Shown: positions 28,200-40,760, counted from the stretch's first letter. The stretch is 64,000 nucleotides of DNA from Ceratotherium simum simum (GCF_000283155.1 NW_004454178.1:3992960-4056959); one strand, 5' to 3'. Notes: generated by a model not told the origin, from the letters alone. Numbers and translations are program-made.

Positions 28200-28835
28200 A
28201 CTTCTGTAAGATTCCTTGTGTCTTCTCACCTGGAACAATTTCAAGAGCTTTCTAACTGGTCTCTTTTCTTCATTCTTTTGCCACACTCCACTCCCCCAAA
28301 TCACGCTATATTCAGTTGTTAGATTAATCTTCCTAAAGTAGAGCTCATATTACTCCTCTAGACATCTTCAATGACTGCCTGCTGTCTACAAATTAAAGAT
28401 GAAGGTACTGGTGTGGAATTTAAGGACACCACAGCACAACCCACCCTATCCCTTGGCCATAAGTCCTATTAGCCCCTTAATTATTCATTCCTTTCCCAGT
28501 CTTTTTTCAGTCATTCTTCCTGGAACTCATCCTATATATCTCTACTTACTTTTCTTTTCCTGGCTCCTATTATTATTTTCTGGAATCCTTCCCCTACTTC
28601 TATTAATATTAGCATACCATTCAAGGCTCACTTATTGGCTGCCTTTTTTCATGAAGTGTTTCCTGAGCACAAAGACATATTACAGTGACTTCATTAGCCT
28701 TAACTCTCCACTCCCTATAGTGAGTCCTTGAATGGCTTGTCCTTGAAAGGATATGCTGTCTTTATTCATGGTTGTAAAACCATCTGACCTTATCTACACC
28801 AGGCACCCAATATGTGTTTGTTGAACAGTTGTTGT
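28200..28835 (+). mobile_element. L2 LINE fragment, 3' part
   Basis: CT-rich sequence typical of the L2 3' region (cattcaaggctcacttattg, tttcatgaagtgtttcctg). It ends ccaggcacccaatatgtgtt plus tgttgaacag, the usual L2 3' terminus. The open frame at 28399-28731 lies in this element and is not a gene. Confidence 0.65.
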
Positions 28836-28979
28836 TGATTTACCTATTATACTTCTCTTTTTAAGTTATAGAGACCATGCATAAATTAACCACAGGTGAC
28901 AAGTAAACATAACAATACAGAATTAGGTTTTAAACACAAACATCATCAACATCAACACAATATCAATTAAAGGACCACT

Positions 28980-29180
28980 GTATGACAGGAAAGACTTTAG
29001 GCGCATTAGATGTGTCACCTGATTTAATCACAACAGCCTCTCTGTGAAGCACATACTATTATCCTCATTTTACAGATGAGAAAACTACAGCTCAGAACGG
29101 GTGAAGTAACATGTCCAAGTCGCACATCTATTCAGAGCCAGATCTGAGACTGGAACCCAGAACTGATGACCAAATTCTTG
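28980..29180 (-). repeat. MIR SINE fragment
   Basis: Clear reverse-complement MIR: tattatcctcattttacaga, tgagaaaactacagctcaga, aagtaacatgtccaagtcgc, then ctgagactggaacccagaac. Confidence 0.8.
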
Positions 29181-29584
29181 CTAATTCCCCTATGTCACCA
29201 AAAGCAAAGCAGTTACTAGTTAGCAGTAAAGAAAAAAAGGATGCCAGTACGTTAAAGAAGAATAACTTTGAGTCAATGTATGCCATCTGACATGTTTTTA
29301 CTGCATGTCTAATACAGGTGTAGTTGTCTGCCAGCTTTGAGTAAAGATAAATTTGTCTGAGAGTCTGTTTTGGAAGAAGACCAGCTTACACTGCCAGATT
29401 TTCTGCGCATGGATTTTATTTCATATAAGAGCAATCTACTTTGAACTGGTGTTTGGCAACCCCCTGCTTAACAGAACTGTGGGAGGTTTGTGAAGCAAAT
29501 TACATTGTGAAATTACCTCTTGAATAAGGGGAGTGCAAAATTTTTAACCAAACTTCTGTAAGAAGTAAAATCATTACTATAAAA

Positions 29585-29860
29585 TCCAGCCGGGTGGGCA
29601 TATACCCGAAGTGCCGCACACTGGATTGCTCGAGGTCACTAAGGACGCTTAAACCAGGTCAGAAGGCAGTGCCGCCAGCATGCTAAAGAGAAAGAGATAA
29701 GAAATGGAGCAGGGTTTCTATTACGGGGCAACAGTGACAGAGGGAAGAACCAAACCCATGAGACGCACTTGAGCTTTCCCGAGTCTCTGAACTGAAGTGA
29801 CAGAGGCACCTCACAGCTTTCCGTCCTCCGGGTTCAAACACCCTCAGCTGCCCAAATCTG
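29585..29860. other. CpG-enriched unique patch in intron 3
   Basis: I count about 11 CpG dinucleotides in roughly 275 bp, against very few in neighbouring unique sequence. No repeat family is recognised. It is too short and too low in GC for a classical CpG island; an intronic regulatory element is one possible reading. Confidence 0.4.
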
Positions 29861-30417
29861 GAACCTACATCCTGACATCAGCCTACAGAAGCTCTTTGCC
29901 TGGTGTTTTTCCATAAACACTTCACTATTGTGTGAAATAAACAGAGTCAACATTTGGCCTTGAGATGCAGGGTTGGTCAGTTAAGAATGCAAAACCAATA
30001 AAACATATCAAGTAGTAACAAAGAAGAGAAAACCCGTAATGGTGATTAAGGAAAATGAATCTGGACAATCATCCAGCAAATTTTAACAGATCAGTGCCAG
30101 ATATCTATTTTCCACAATGTAGCAGCAGCAATGTTTTTTTCCAGTGCTCACACCTAGTTTCCTACCCCTAATAAATACACACTTTGGATAGTCATAGAGA
30201 GTACATATGTTAAAAGGTAAAAAAATAATTACAAAGCAACGTAGGAGGTACTAGGCAAATAAAACGCTGGATTAGAATACCTGTGTTTAAGTTCTTCACA
30301 TGTGTGAATGTTAAGAAGGCACTTAATATTTCCCTGTTTCCTAGTGTGTAAAGTGGGGACAATATCCTCCAAACAAAAATCCTAAGACTGGGAATGCAGT
30401 GCTTTAGAGCAAGTGTT

Positions 30418-30600
30418 ACAGCCCATGGTTAAGAGTATGGGATCTAGATTCAGTGCCCTGGGGTTTAAACCCAGGTTCTTTCATTTATTAGCCACATGAC
30501 CTTAAGAAACCTCTCTAAGTCTCATTTTTCTCATCTATGAAATCAAGATAATGATAATACTTGCCTCCTAGGGCTGTTCTGAGTATTAAATATCATTGTA
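30418..30600 (+). repeat. MIR SINE, nearly full core
   Basis: Well-preserved forward MIR: ggttaagagtatgggatcta, ccctggggtttaaacccagg, gccacatgaccttaagaaac, tctcatctatgaaatcaaga and tagggctgttctgagtatta. Confidence 0.88.
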
Positions 30601-30625
30601 TATACAACACCCTTAGAAATTTTAC

Positions 30626-30847
30626 TTTTTTTTTTTGGTGAGAGAGAGTAGCCCTGAGCTAACACCTGTTGCCAATCCTCCTCTTTTTGCTGAGGAAGAT
30701 TGGCCCTGGGCTAACATCTGCGTCCATCTTCCTCTACTTTATATGTGGGAAGCCTGCGTAGGTCCGTGCCCAGGATCCAAACCTGAGAAACCCAGGCCGC
30801 CAAAGTGGAGCGTGCAAACTTAACCACTACACCACTGGGCAGGCCCC
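30626..30847 (-). mobile_element. ERE-type SINE
   Basis: T-run, then tagccctgagctaacacctg through to cactgggcaggcccct. The copy lacks about 20 bp around the catgctgtggcagc box. Target-site duplication aaattttactt lies on both sides (about 30617 and 30851). Confidence 0.92.
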
Positions 30848-31289
30848 TGTAAATTTTACTTCTTATTAATAGATCTACCATCTGAAATAGATCTACCTCC
30901 ATAAAATGGAGGACATCAAACAAATATAACGGTAGGGGTATGTTTACCACAGGGAAGTACAGGGATGGTATAGAAGGCTTCATGAAGTAAGATAGTACTC
31001 ACAGGTTAGATATGCTTTATATAATAAAGAGAGAAGATAGATGGCACTCAAGATTGGGGACAAGCACGAAGAGAGGAAAAAGGCATGTACTTGATTTTGA
31101 GTGATACCATTTTTTCTGGAATGCACACACTCAATGAGAAACATAAAGAGAAAATATTCTAAAATCAAAGAGTTTAAAATAGAGTAAGACATAAGAGAAT
31201 GCTTGTAGACCGTAATTTCAGAGACAAGTGCCGTCAACTTATTAACAGACTGTTTCAACAACCACAATACGGAGGAGGGAACTCCTTAG

Positions 31290-31395
31290 AATTCACCCAT
31301 TCATCCGTTCGAAATTACTGACTGAGCACCGGCTGTGTACCAGGTAGCACAATGCAGCAGTGAAGGGGACGGATACAGTCCCTGCTTTCATGGTA
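31290..31395 (-). repeat. L2 3'-end fragment
   Basis: cccattcatccgttc, then tgactgagcaccggctgtgt, accaggtagcaca and tccctgctttcatggtactt match the antisense L2 terminus. Confidence 0.6.
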
Positions 31396-32280
31396 CTTGT
31401 GAAATTTATGCATATATGTATGTGTATATATATATGCATACCTATATCTTTCTTTGCTTTTATATATATGAGCTTTTATATATCCACAGTAAAATATTGT
31501 GATGAAAAATACAATGACTCACAAGCCCTCTCCCCAGAATATGCTGCTACTATAAAATCTCAGTACAAAATGTAGAGCATAAATAATCAAGAAATACTCT
31601 CATAAGATCACTATTTCAAAAAGATAGTGTCTTCTGAATTGTAAGCAGTTACTTTAAGCATGTCATTATCTGTGAACTGAAGTTTTCATTATTCAGTGAG
31701 TTGTCTGTCTCCATTTCTAGAACATCCTTTAGTGAGCTTTCTAAAGCTCATATCTAAAGTATATGAAACATACTTAAAATGATGACATAGTTCTACGTAT
31801 CACAGAAAGCAACAGACAGACATGTCTCATATAGTTAAAGGGCACACAAATAGCTCTTTTTTAAAGCTTGTAAAGGTAAGTTGTTATATTTATCAGATGT
31901 AAAAGAGATCCTTATTCATGTAAAAATACTTCTTTTAAAAATACTTGATGTTTTCTAGTCAGATCATAAGGAGACTAAAATTTATACGAACTGGCTTTTA
32001 TTTCTCCTTATATTAACTTATGACTTAGTGCTGATATCTCATCTCTGTCACTTATAATTGAAAAGATTTTGCTTCCTTATCTGTGAAATGGAGATAATGC
32101 TACTTATTTGTGCAGGTAAAATAACTAAAAACCTACCCACCTGAGACCAAGACTTTTGAGGTCCCTTCAATCTGTGGCATATATAATTCCAGGATACAAG
32201 CAGACTACGACTGAAATGTTATGTAACAAATAACTCGTGTAATCAGTAATAATTATTATTAGCTACTTAATATCTCAATA
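31396..32280. other. AT-rich intron 3 DNA
   Basis: TA-rich microsatellite-like stretch at about 31405-31480, and a weak MIR-like trace near 32040-32110. Otherwise nothing recognised. Confidence 0.45.
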
Positions 32281-32298
32281 TAAATTTCTTTATATAAA

Positions 32299-33250
32299 AA
32301 AATTATTGCCAAGACCAATGTCAAAAAGCTTACAGCCTATATTTTCTTCTAGGAGTTTTACAGTTTCAGATCTTAAATTTAAGTCTTTAATCCATTTTGA
32401 GTTGATTTTTGTGACTGGTGTAAGTTAGGGGTTCAGTTTCATTCTCTCGCATGTGGCTGTCCAGTTTTCCCAGTACCATTTATTGAAGAGACTGTCCTTT
32501 CCCCATGTGCGTTCTTGGCTCCTCTGTTGTAGATTAATTGACCATACACGCATGGGTTTATTTCTGATTCTCTATTTTGTTCTATTCATCTGTGTGTTTA
32601 TTTTTATGCCAGTGGCATACTCTTTTGATCACTATAGCTCTGTAATATGGTTTGAAATCAGGAAGTGTGATGCCTCCAACTTTGCTTTTCCATCTCCAAG
32701 ATTGCTTTGGCTATTTGGGGTCTTTTGTGGTTCCAGACAAATTTTAGGATTGTCTTCTCTATCTCTGTGAAAGATGCCATTGGAATTTCAATAGGGATTT
32801 ACATTGAATCTGTAGAATGCTTTGGGTAATATGGACATTTTAACAATATTAATTCTTCCAATCCATGAAAATAGAATATCTTTCCATTTACTTGTGTCGT
32901 CTTCAATTTCTTTCATCAATGTCTTAAAGTTTTCAGTGTATAGGTCTTTCAACTCCCTGGTTAAATCTATTCCTAAGTATTTTATTCTTTTTGATACAAT
33001 CATAAATGAAATTATTTTCTCAATTTCTCTTTCTGATAGTTCACTGTAGGTGTATAGAAATGCAATTGACTGTTGTATATTGATCTTGTACCCTGCAACT
33101 TTACTGAATTTGTTGATTAGTTCCGACAGTCTTTTGGTAAAGTCTTTAGGGTTTTCTACATAATATCACGTCACCTGGCAAATAGAGACAATTTTATTTC
33201 TTCCTTTCTGATTTGGATGCCTTTTATTTCTTTTTCTTGCTTCTATATCT
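32299..33250 (-). mobile_element. L1, inverted 5' segment (ORF2-derived, decayed)
   Basis: The plus strand shows the antisense of L1 ORF2: gccaagaccaatgtcaaaaa, ccattttgagttgatttttg, agtaccatttattgaagaga and ttaatccattttgagttg. It abuts a sense L1 3' end at 33251, so the two are read as one insertion with a 5' inversion. A 71-codon minus-strand frame (32788-33003) is a fragment of the reverse transcriptase ORF, not a functional gene. Confidence 0.85.
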
Positions 33251-33801
33251 CTAAGATATAGAAACAACCTGAGGTGTCTCTCAACAGATGAACGGATAAA
33301 GAAGATGTGTTATATATATATAATGGAATATTATTCAGCCATGAGAAAGAAGGAAATCCTATGTTTGTGACAACACGGATGGCCCTTGAGGGCATTATGC
33401 TAAGTGAAATGAGCCAAATAGAGAAAGACAAATACTGCATGGAATCTCTTACACGTGGAATCTAAATAAAGTCAAAATCATAGAGAGTAGAAAAGTGTGT
33501 TGCCAGGGGCTGGAGGGTGGGGAAAATATGGAGAGGTTGGTAAAAGTGTACAAACTTTCTCTGAGGATCTAATGCATAACATGGTGACTATAGTTGATAA
33601 CACTGTATTGTATAACTGAAATTTGCTAAGACTGTAGAACTTAAATGTTCTCGCACAAAAAAAAGATCAATATGTGAGGTGATGGACAGGAATGGGAGAA
33701 ATTCTTTCACAATGTATATGTATATCAAATTATCACAATGTATACTTTAAATATCTTAGAATTTTATTTATCAATTATATTTCAATAAAGCTGAAAAAAA
33801 T
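33251..33801 (+). mobile_element. L1, 3' end in forward orientation
   Basis: Contains the L1 3' boxes acagatgaacggataaagaa, atggaatattattcagccat, gacaacacggatggcccttg and gccaggggctggagggtggg. It ends ttcaataaagctgaaaaaaa with an AATAAA signal. Candidate target duplications atttctttatataaaa (32283) and atttctttacacaaaa (33825) would leave 24 extra bases after the A-run. Confidence 0.88.
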
Positions 33802-33841
33802 CGGGACGCATTTAAAAATAAATACATTTCTTTACACAAAA

Positions 33842-34295
33842 TTTGCTCCCAGGTTTGGCATTCAGATAAAGATCTAACTTTTAGATCATATATTTAAACC
33901 TCGGGCTTAAAAACAGCATTCCTAAATCTCTGTCCTAATGTACTGTTGAAGGTCATAGGTAAGAGCCTGTTTAAATGTGAATGTACATAGTATATATACT
34001 GGAAACCTAGTTGGTATGTGTGCAGGATGTTCTTTATTAAGCAATAAATGTTAGCTACTTAAGCAGCAGATAGCGCAAAGTGATTAATGTGCCATCTCCA
34101 TGTGTTTCCTTCTGTTTAATATTGGCTGGCATCCAGGAGGGGAAAAAAGCAAAACAAACACAACATACTCAAAACTTAAAAAAAAAAAAAAGAAAAGAAA
34201 ATAGTGCTACAACCTTTACAAAAAGCATGAAGTCCTTGACTCAAATAACGTTATGAAGACTCTCTTGAATTTTCCTTTTTTCTACTTTGTCCCTC
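33842..34295. other. Intron 3 DNA, non-repeat by inspection
   Basis: The block at about 34045-34140 looks unique and evenly composed, and could be a conserved non-coding element. A pyrimidine-rich tract ending in cag sits at 34266-34299. Confidence 0.35.
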
Positions 34296-34299
34296 TCAG

Positions 34300-34565
34300 G
34301 CTGTGAACCCTGCCATTACGTATGGCTTACGGCTGTTTGCAAGTTTCCTCCCCATGTGGGACTAAGAGGCAAATTGCAGGTTTCCAAGGAGGGGGAACAC
34401 TGTAACAGTAGGGCTGCCTCCGCGCTTCACGTGGATCGTGCCAAGCCCAGTGATACCGGCTACCTTGCTCCCTGTGACAACCGCCACCCAGTTTTGTACT
34501 TTACTGAACATATACAAGATGGTAGTTTCAGAAGCCTAGAGTCTTTCTTTGCTCGAAGACCATAA
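34300..34565 (+). other. CpG-enriched patch with acceptor-like tract and 92-codon ORF
   Basis: About nine CpG occur in 265 bp. Immediately upstream, ttttccttttttctactttg plus tccctctcag reads as a strong plus-strand 3' splice site, antisense to IKZF2. The open frame 34287-34565 shows no family I recognise. Options are an antisense lncRNA exon, a regulatory element or chance. No convincing donor follows. Confidence 0.35.
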
Positions 34566-34569
34566 ACAT

Positions 34570-35780
34570 ACGAACCATTAAAAGTCATTTTACTTCTTTT
34601 CCACCTTAAAATGAACAAAATTATTTTAAGGGCACCAGAATACCCAAATCTACATTTGTGTCACATTCGTCTCGAAGCTCACAGTGCTCGTCCACGTTCC
34701 TGGTAGGTTGCCTTTTTTCGAGGCAACACATGCTTACTAAAAGCACTTCATTCCGTGGAAGCTGTTAGCAATTACTGCAATGAACTTTAAATCTTTTTCC
34801 TCTAACTACTGTAGTATTCTAGAAATAATGACACAACTTCTCCCTGCTTTAAAATGTCAAGCTGACCACTCAGAAATTCAAGCTAGGTTTCTCCAGGAAG
34901 GCCCAAACGATAAGACATTTTATGAGCCTTCCGTGTTATCTCCTGTTCCATGACTACACTGCCTAACACCTTCACAGTGTAGCAACACCTTCTGGGACAA
35001 GCTGAAACTAAAACAAACCACAAAAGCTGCCACCTGAACAAAGTTAACTCTATGCCTGGCAAGAGTAAGCTATTTTGACATTATTATTATCACTATTATC
35101 TATCAATATTTCTTGATCTGATATTATCACTTTAATTAATTTTATTTTCTTCCTCATAGCGCTATTTCTCAGCAGTTTAAATCTGTTGCATGACTAATTT
35201 ACCCAATGGCAAGGTAGCCTTCCTTTAATTGTGCAATAATATTTTTTAAAATATAAACCCAGTACACTCTGTTATTTCCATGCATTTCAGGATTAAGTTT
35301 ATTTTCAAATGTCTGGTTCAACCTTTATACTCAGAGAGAAAAAAAAAACTACTTCTCCAAAATTTGAACTAACTTCCTTAAACTCATGAAGCTTTAATCT
35401 CCCAGGTTAATGGGAATACAATAAAATCTTGATATACTTTTTCAGATTATATAGAAAGCATATGACCTATAATTTTAACTATGCTCAATTTTGGCGAAGA
35501 GAGGTACATTATTAAGAAAGATATGTAGAGATCAAGTAAAGTTTAAATGGCATATCTTTAACTATACAAAGGAAAAACAAGTCAAGGCATAGGATTCTGA
35601 GGAATAGCTTTTACAGACAGAAAACTTAGCTTCTTTCTTCAGATATTAAAATTCCTGTTACTGCTTACATCTAATATATAGTGTGTGCTTGGGAAGGTGT
35701 GCTCTCAGATCAGGGAATTCGCTGGCTTTCGTGATGCTACCTTCACATCATCCTTTTCCCATAAAAATAGATAAATAAGC
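34570..35780. other. Intron 3 DNA, nothing recognised
   Basis: A few additional CpGs at 34670-34740, adjoining the patch before it. No repeat assigned. Confidence 0.4.
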
Positions 35781-35784
35781 AAAT

Positions 35785-35960
35785 CCAATCATTCATTCAA
35801 TATGTATTTATAGGGTGCAATCTATATACACTAGACATCACTACATGTTCAAGTTAAAGAGTGAACCACATAAGCATGGCTTGTAGTCTGGCTGGAGATG
35901 GAGACCAGCCCAACAATGTAGGTAGTTCTCCGACAGGGACAGAGTGCCAGGGGAACACAG
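35785..35960 (-). repeat. L2 3'-end fragment
   Basis: atcattcattcaatatgtat, a decayed tgccaggcactgttc-type block and tggcttgtagtctggctgga fit the antisense L2 terminus. Confidence 0.45.
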
Positions 35961-36169
35961 GACTCAGTGATAAAAATATACAGAGTTTGAAAGGAGGAAA
36001 AAAGAAAAAGGACAGGCGAGCCAATGATGGTGTCCAGGTCTCTCAAAATAGCACCACTAAAAAAGAATGACTCAAGGATCTTAAAGGTTAAATCCAGTGC
36101 CCAATGGGGCCATAGGAATTCATTCATTACGTGGGCTAGCAATGGAAGGAGGAGATGAAGAGATAGGAA

Positions 36170-36310
36170 GAAGGACTAACATTTACTGAAGGCCCATTTT
36201 GCTGGGTGTCCTTCAACATTAGCCATTCAACTCCCAAACAAACTTTCTGGTAGGTGTTAGCTTCATTTTGTAGAAAAGGAAGATGAGAATCAGGACCACC
36301 TCATAATGCT
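36170..36310 (-). repeat. MIR-like fragment
   Basis: ctaacatttactgaaggccc, then ttctggtaggtgttagcttc and attttgtagaaaaggaagat in reverse-complement MIR order. Confidence 0.5.
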
Positions 36311-36704
36311 GAGTAATACTGTACCTCTGAACCAGCCAGATTCCCTCATAATGTATATCATTGGCCACACAGGGAACCAAATGGGGGAGAAAACCCCAAA
36401 TTACACATTATGGGAATTCAAAGTTCATTCTCTATTGACGGTGCCATCTTAACACATTCATATTTTACTTGGTACTATACTATACAAGCAAATATGTATT
36501 AGTAACTGACCTCAGAATCGTATAGAATAAAGACATAGAACATCAAGCAAACACAAACTCATTTATGAGTAACATGCAAATGAGTCAAATGTAACATAAC
36601 AAATACAAAAGTACAAAAAAATTTGCAGAGAAAAGGAACTGAATGCAATGAATGGGTCTAAGAACTGGACTTTTATGCCTGATTTTAAGGTGGCAAAAGT
36701 GTGA

Positions 36705-36840
36705 GTGTTCATTCACTCCACAAATATGTCTAGGGTACAACTTTTGTACCAGATACTCCGTTAAGCACTGAAGATACAGAGACAATCAAATGAGACACAG
36801 TCTGTTTGCACAGTGTGCTCATATCAGATAGAGACAAGGG
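36705..36840 (-). repeat. L2 3'-end fragment
   Basis: gttcattcactccacaaata, then gtaccagatactccgttaag and cactgaagatacagagac match antisense L2. Confidence 0.6.
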
Positions 36841-36844
36841 GAGA

Positions 36845-38550
36845 TGGGAGTCCTGCAAGAGTCTGTCTGCGTGGAAGGAGGAGATAGTATAAAGGCAGGG
36901 CATTTGGAACACAGCAATTCACTAAAATTCCTCGAACTAGGACTTGAAGCCTTACCACATATCCCCTTATCAGAAATAACTTCATTTCATCACTGTTTTA
37001 CTGATGTGAATTTGTTTTTAGCATGTAAACAACTAACAAAGCAAAATATTTACTGTTGAAAATATACGTGTAAGTATCAGCTGGCAGTTCCTACAATAAT
37101 TCCTACATTGTCTTCATCACAAATAGAAACAAAATTATCTAATTGCCTTTTTCCACCATAAAGGTAGCCTTACAATGTAAGCAAACTCTAAAAATTATAC
37201 ATATATACACAAAAAAATTTTAAATGAAACCCTTTCAACCCATCATGTTCACCATCATTAGAAACAAGATCGCTAACAAGTAATAGGACATTTGGTCAAA
37301 AAGCAATAGCTTGGTTAAAATTTCTAGACGCTGATAATAGCTGCAAGCTTTCATTATGCTGCCATGTTATCAGTCTTAATGAAATGCAGTCAGTTCCATT
37401 TTGAAACAGTGAATTCTTGCCCTGCATGACAAGGGTAAAATGAAAATCTCTTTTCTTTTCCTAATCAAAGCAGCTAACAATGAAAAATAAGAAAAAAGGA
37501 GCAACTCAGATATTTCTGCCGCTAATTGGTCAAAAAAAGATTAGTTTTCAGATTCCTTTCCTTTGCTTTTTTTCTATTTCCACTGGTGATCTCTTCAAAT
37601 ATTACCAGTCAGCTGCTTTTTTCTTCAAGCTCACTCTTTCCCCAGCAAGCAGATTGAATAAAACTAGCCAAAAATCTGCAGTACCGTAGAGTAGTAAGGA
37701 ATAATGCAGTAGATGGTCTAGAATTTATTTCTACCCCGGCTGCAGGTTTTATTATCATTATCACTCATTGCGTATTGAACCCATCCTGTCGTGGAGTATG
37801 TCACCAAGCAGTTCATTCTAAGACAGAGAAGGCAAAGATACCTGTCTGCACATCTTGACTTTAATTATGAACTTCTATGAGCCTTAGGAAATTTCAACAC
37901 TCTTGAAAGTAAGCCTAATAGGAGAATGGGTCATATTTATTTATCTTTTTATACCCATTTATAGAGCACCTTTTTAAGCCTTGTATATTAGGCACATTAG
38001 AGTTTATATTTTCTAGTGTCCTTATTTTAAGCTTTTGCTGGAAAGTGTTAAACATAGCAGCCCAATAAAAATTAGGTATGGCCTAGAAGATGATATGAAA
38101 ATTCAACTCAAATGACACATGAACATGATAAAGTCTAGGGCACTGAAACCCATCCAGTTGGACGCTGAATTTATGTTCCATTCTACAAATTTTGTTCTGC
38201 TTAACCTATTCTATACTCTCAAATAATGTCCAATTTTTAATCTGTCCATTCATTTAATAATGCATAAATTTAACAAATATTAGAATACTTATCACCCAGT
38301 ACAAGTACACTATTGTCCTGGGTACAAGAAGGCAGGAGGTTTAAAGGAATAAATATAAATATTTTCCTTTAAAACCTTAAAATCTACTTAAATAACACAT
38401 CATAAGTCTATACTTTTCATGATTTGGGGGAAGAGGGAAAAGAAGACTGTTTTTCCATTCCTTGAGAAACATCACAAATAAAGGTTAATAAAGGAAACTA
38501 ATGTAGTTAATGTGGTATCAGGAAATGATATATAATAAACCAACTACAGA
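36845..38550. other. Intron 3 DNA; possible conserved block at 37265-37480
   Basis: The block has mixed composition and no repeat signature, and includes an interrupted inverted pair (ctgataatagctgc and a later gttatcag). Conservation is only suspected. A weak L2-like tail lies near 38255-38345. Confidence 0.3.
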
Positions 38551-38559
38551 ACTAGAAGT

Positions 38560-38690
38560 AAGATGCCTAGACTCTACTGTGGGTTAGTGATGGACTTCTG
38601 TGAGTAAAAATGAAGGTAAACATTATGTATCTCAGTTTCCCAATGAGTAAATGGAAATAACTCCATATCTGCCACAGAAGAATTTTATAA
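38560..38690 (+). repeat. MIR-like fragment
   Basis: agatgcctagactctactgt to atctcagtttcccaatgagt and aaatggaaataactc in forward MIR order. Confidence 0.5.
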
Positions 38691-38699
38691 AAGTCAAAC

Positions 38700-39525
38700 A
38701 GAAAACGCTTCCACAGAAGTATTATACAAATGTTTTCTCATAATCACAGAAACATTTTATAGTTATAACAGAGAATTATTCAGCGCTTGATAGGCTATTG
38801 ATATAGGTGTATGCACCTCTTATACCACAAGAAAAGGAGTAGAAAATCAATATGCACTTTTACCTTTCCAAAATGCAAAGCTCATATTAAACACATAAAA
38901 TTCAAATCAGGAAAGTGAAAACCACATTAACTTCTAAAGAGCCAGAGGTCTGTACAAACTTATAAATAACATAAATTAAAGAAATTCAGAATCACGTGAA
39001 GAACTGTCTCTAAAATAAACAAAATCTATAGGTTGACAAAAATTGAATTTCAATTTCACTTATTAAGCCCTGGAGTGCAGAAACTTGTACCTATTTGAAC
39101 CAATTTCCATAATCATACTTCCCCAGTCCTTTGAATATATGTATTTTAATATCCTCTCAAACTTAAAAAAGTAACAATATTTTTCATTATTTTGTTGCAA
39201 ATGTCCAGAGTATTATTGATCTAAGTATCAGACCAATTAATGGCATAGTAAGATAGCAAAAAGTAAGAAAAAAGAACTTTGACAAGACAGATCCATCTTT
39301 AACTAAAAACATGAACATAATAGTATTTGTTTCTCATGCTTTCTCTTCAATAGTAACCCAATATAAAACTAAACACAAAGAAATAAAATTATTCTGACAT
39401 GTTTATAAGTATTATATACAAATATTTATGTGACAGATTGAAATCCGGATCGAACATTACAATTTACAAAAACACAACAATAAACTTATCAGAGTTAAAG
39501 CCGAGTTTTGATAACTGGTTATGCT
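38700..39525. other. AT-rich intron 3 DNA, nothing recognised
   Basis: No repeat or coding signature seen. Confidence 0.45.
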
Positions 39526-39529
39526 TACA

Positions 39530-39774
39530 TTTTTTTTGTGTGAGGAAGATTGGCCCTCGGCTAACAACTGCTACCAATCTTCCTCTTTTTGCTTGAGGAA
39601 GATTGTCGCTGAGCTAACATCTGTGCCCATCTTCCTCTATTTTGTATGTGGGATGCTGCCACAGCATGGCTTGATGAGCGGTGTGTAGGTCCGCGCCTGG
39701 GATCCGAAACCGCGAGCCCCAGGCCACCGAAGTGGAGCACGTGAATTTAACCACTATGCTACCAGGCTGGCCCC
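39530..39774 (-). mobile_element. ERE-type SINE
   Basis: tgaggaagattggccctcgg through gatgctgccacagcatggct to ccaggctggcccc. Flanks cttacatttt...tttgtg and ctactttctttctttgtg may be a blurred target duplication. Confidence 0.9.
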
Positions 39775-39779
39775 TACTT

Positions 39780-40760
39780 TCTTTCTTTGTGAAGACTGAC
39801 ATAGCATTAATGACTGCATAGAAGCCATAGTTTAAATTTCACTTGTAATCTAGATTCTGTGCTGTATTTCAATATTCACCAAGTTTTGCTACAGTAATAG
39901 TATACCAAATTTTCTGAAACTATTCCAACTGCAAAAAAAAATCCTCCCCTTAGACAATCTGCCAAAATATCACTCATCAAACTTTTTAACATATTAATAC
40001 AGTGACATAGAAAATTACTATTGCATTTTATTTAAAGGCTCACTAAGTGTAAGCCTAATTTACTCAGGCCAGAGAGACAGGCATGGATCCTGAGCATAAA
40101 ACAGCAGTTTGTTTTCTTAAAATGAACTTCTAGTGATTTCAGATTTGAACTACGTGTGTACTTTTCCAGGAAACAATTTTAAAATGGCATACAAATTCAT
40201 TGTTTCTCAGCCATTTGCCATACTGATGCCCTGTTGTTAACATGATTTAGACAGTCCTACCTAAAGGGAAACGCAGAAGTCTGTACTGCCTTATTTCGTT
40301 CAGTTAAAGTTTTTTTTTGTTTTGCTGGCTTAATATGGCCTTATCAGTATTTTAACATATGTTTCATTCCCACTCATTAACATTAAATATAAAATAGTAA
40401 ATCTCACTAGGAAAAGTTTTCTGAAAGTTACACCATGCGTCAGTGAAACAATCTATTAGAGTATGCTCTGTGTGTTATGTTCATTAGCAAAATACTTAAA
40501 ATTAGCATATCAGCAGAAGTATTTAAAATTCACCAAGAAATAGGTGAAAAGGCCAAGTATGTTTGATTCACACTCAGTAGAAAATCCATATATCATACGC
40601 CATATGTGAATGCAAATGCAGATGTTATTATAAGGTCATAAGCAGAAGTTTATTTTTTTTAAAGCAATGCACAGTTTGCTCTGAATGTCATCTAAATGCA
40701 TATTATTTATCAACTCTCATTTGAGACTTCTAGTACAAATATTGCTTTTCTGAAGTATTA
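39780..40760. other. Intron 3 DNA, nothing recognised
   Basis: No repeat family assigned. The block near 40060-40300 looks unique. Confidence 0.4.

Noticed and set aside
28399..28731. 110-codon plus-strand ORF
   Set aside because: It lies inside a CT-rich L2 3' fragment and its hydrophobic translation reflects base composition.
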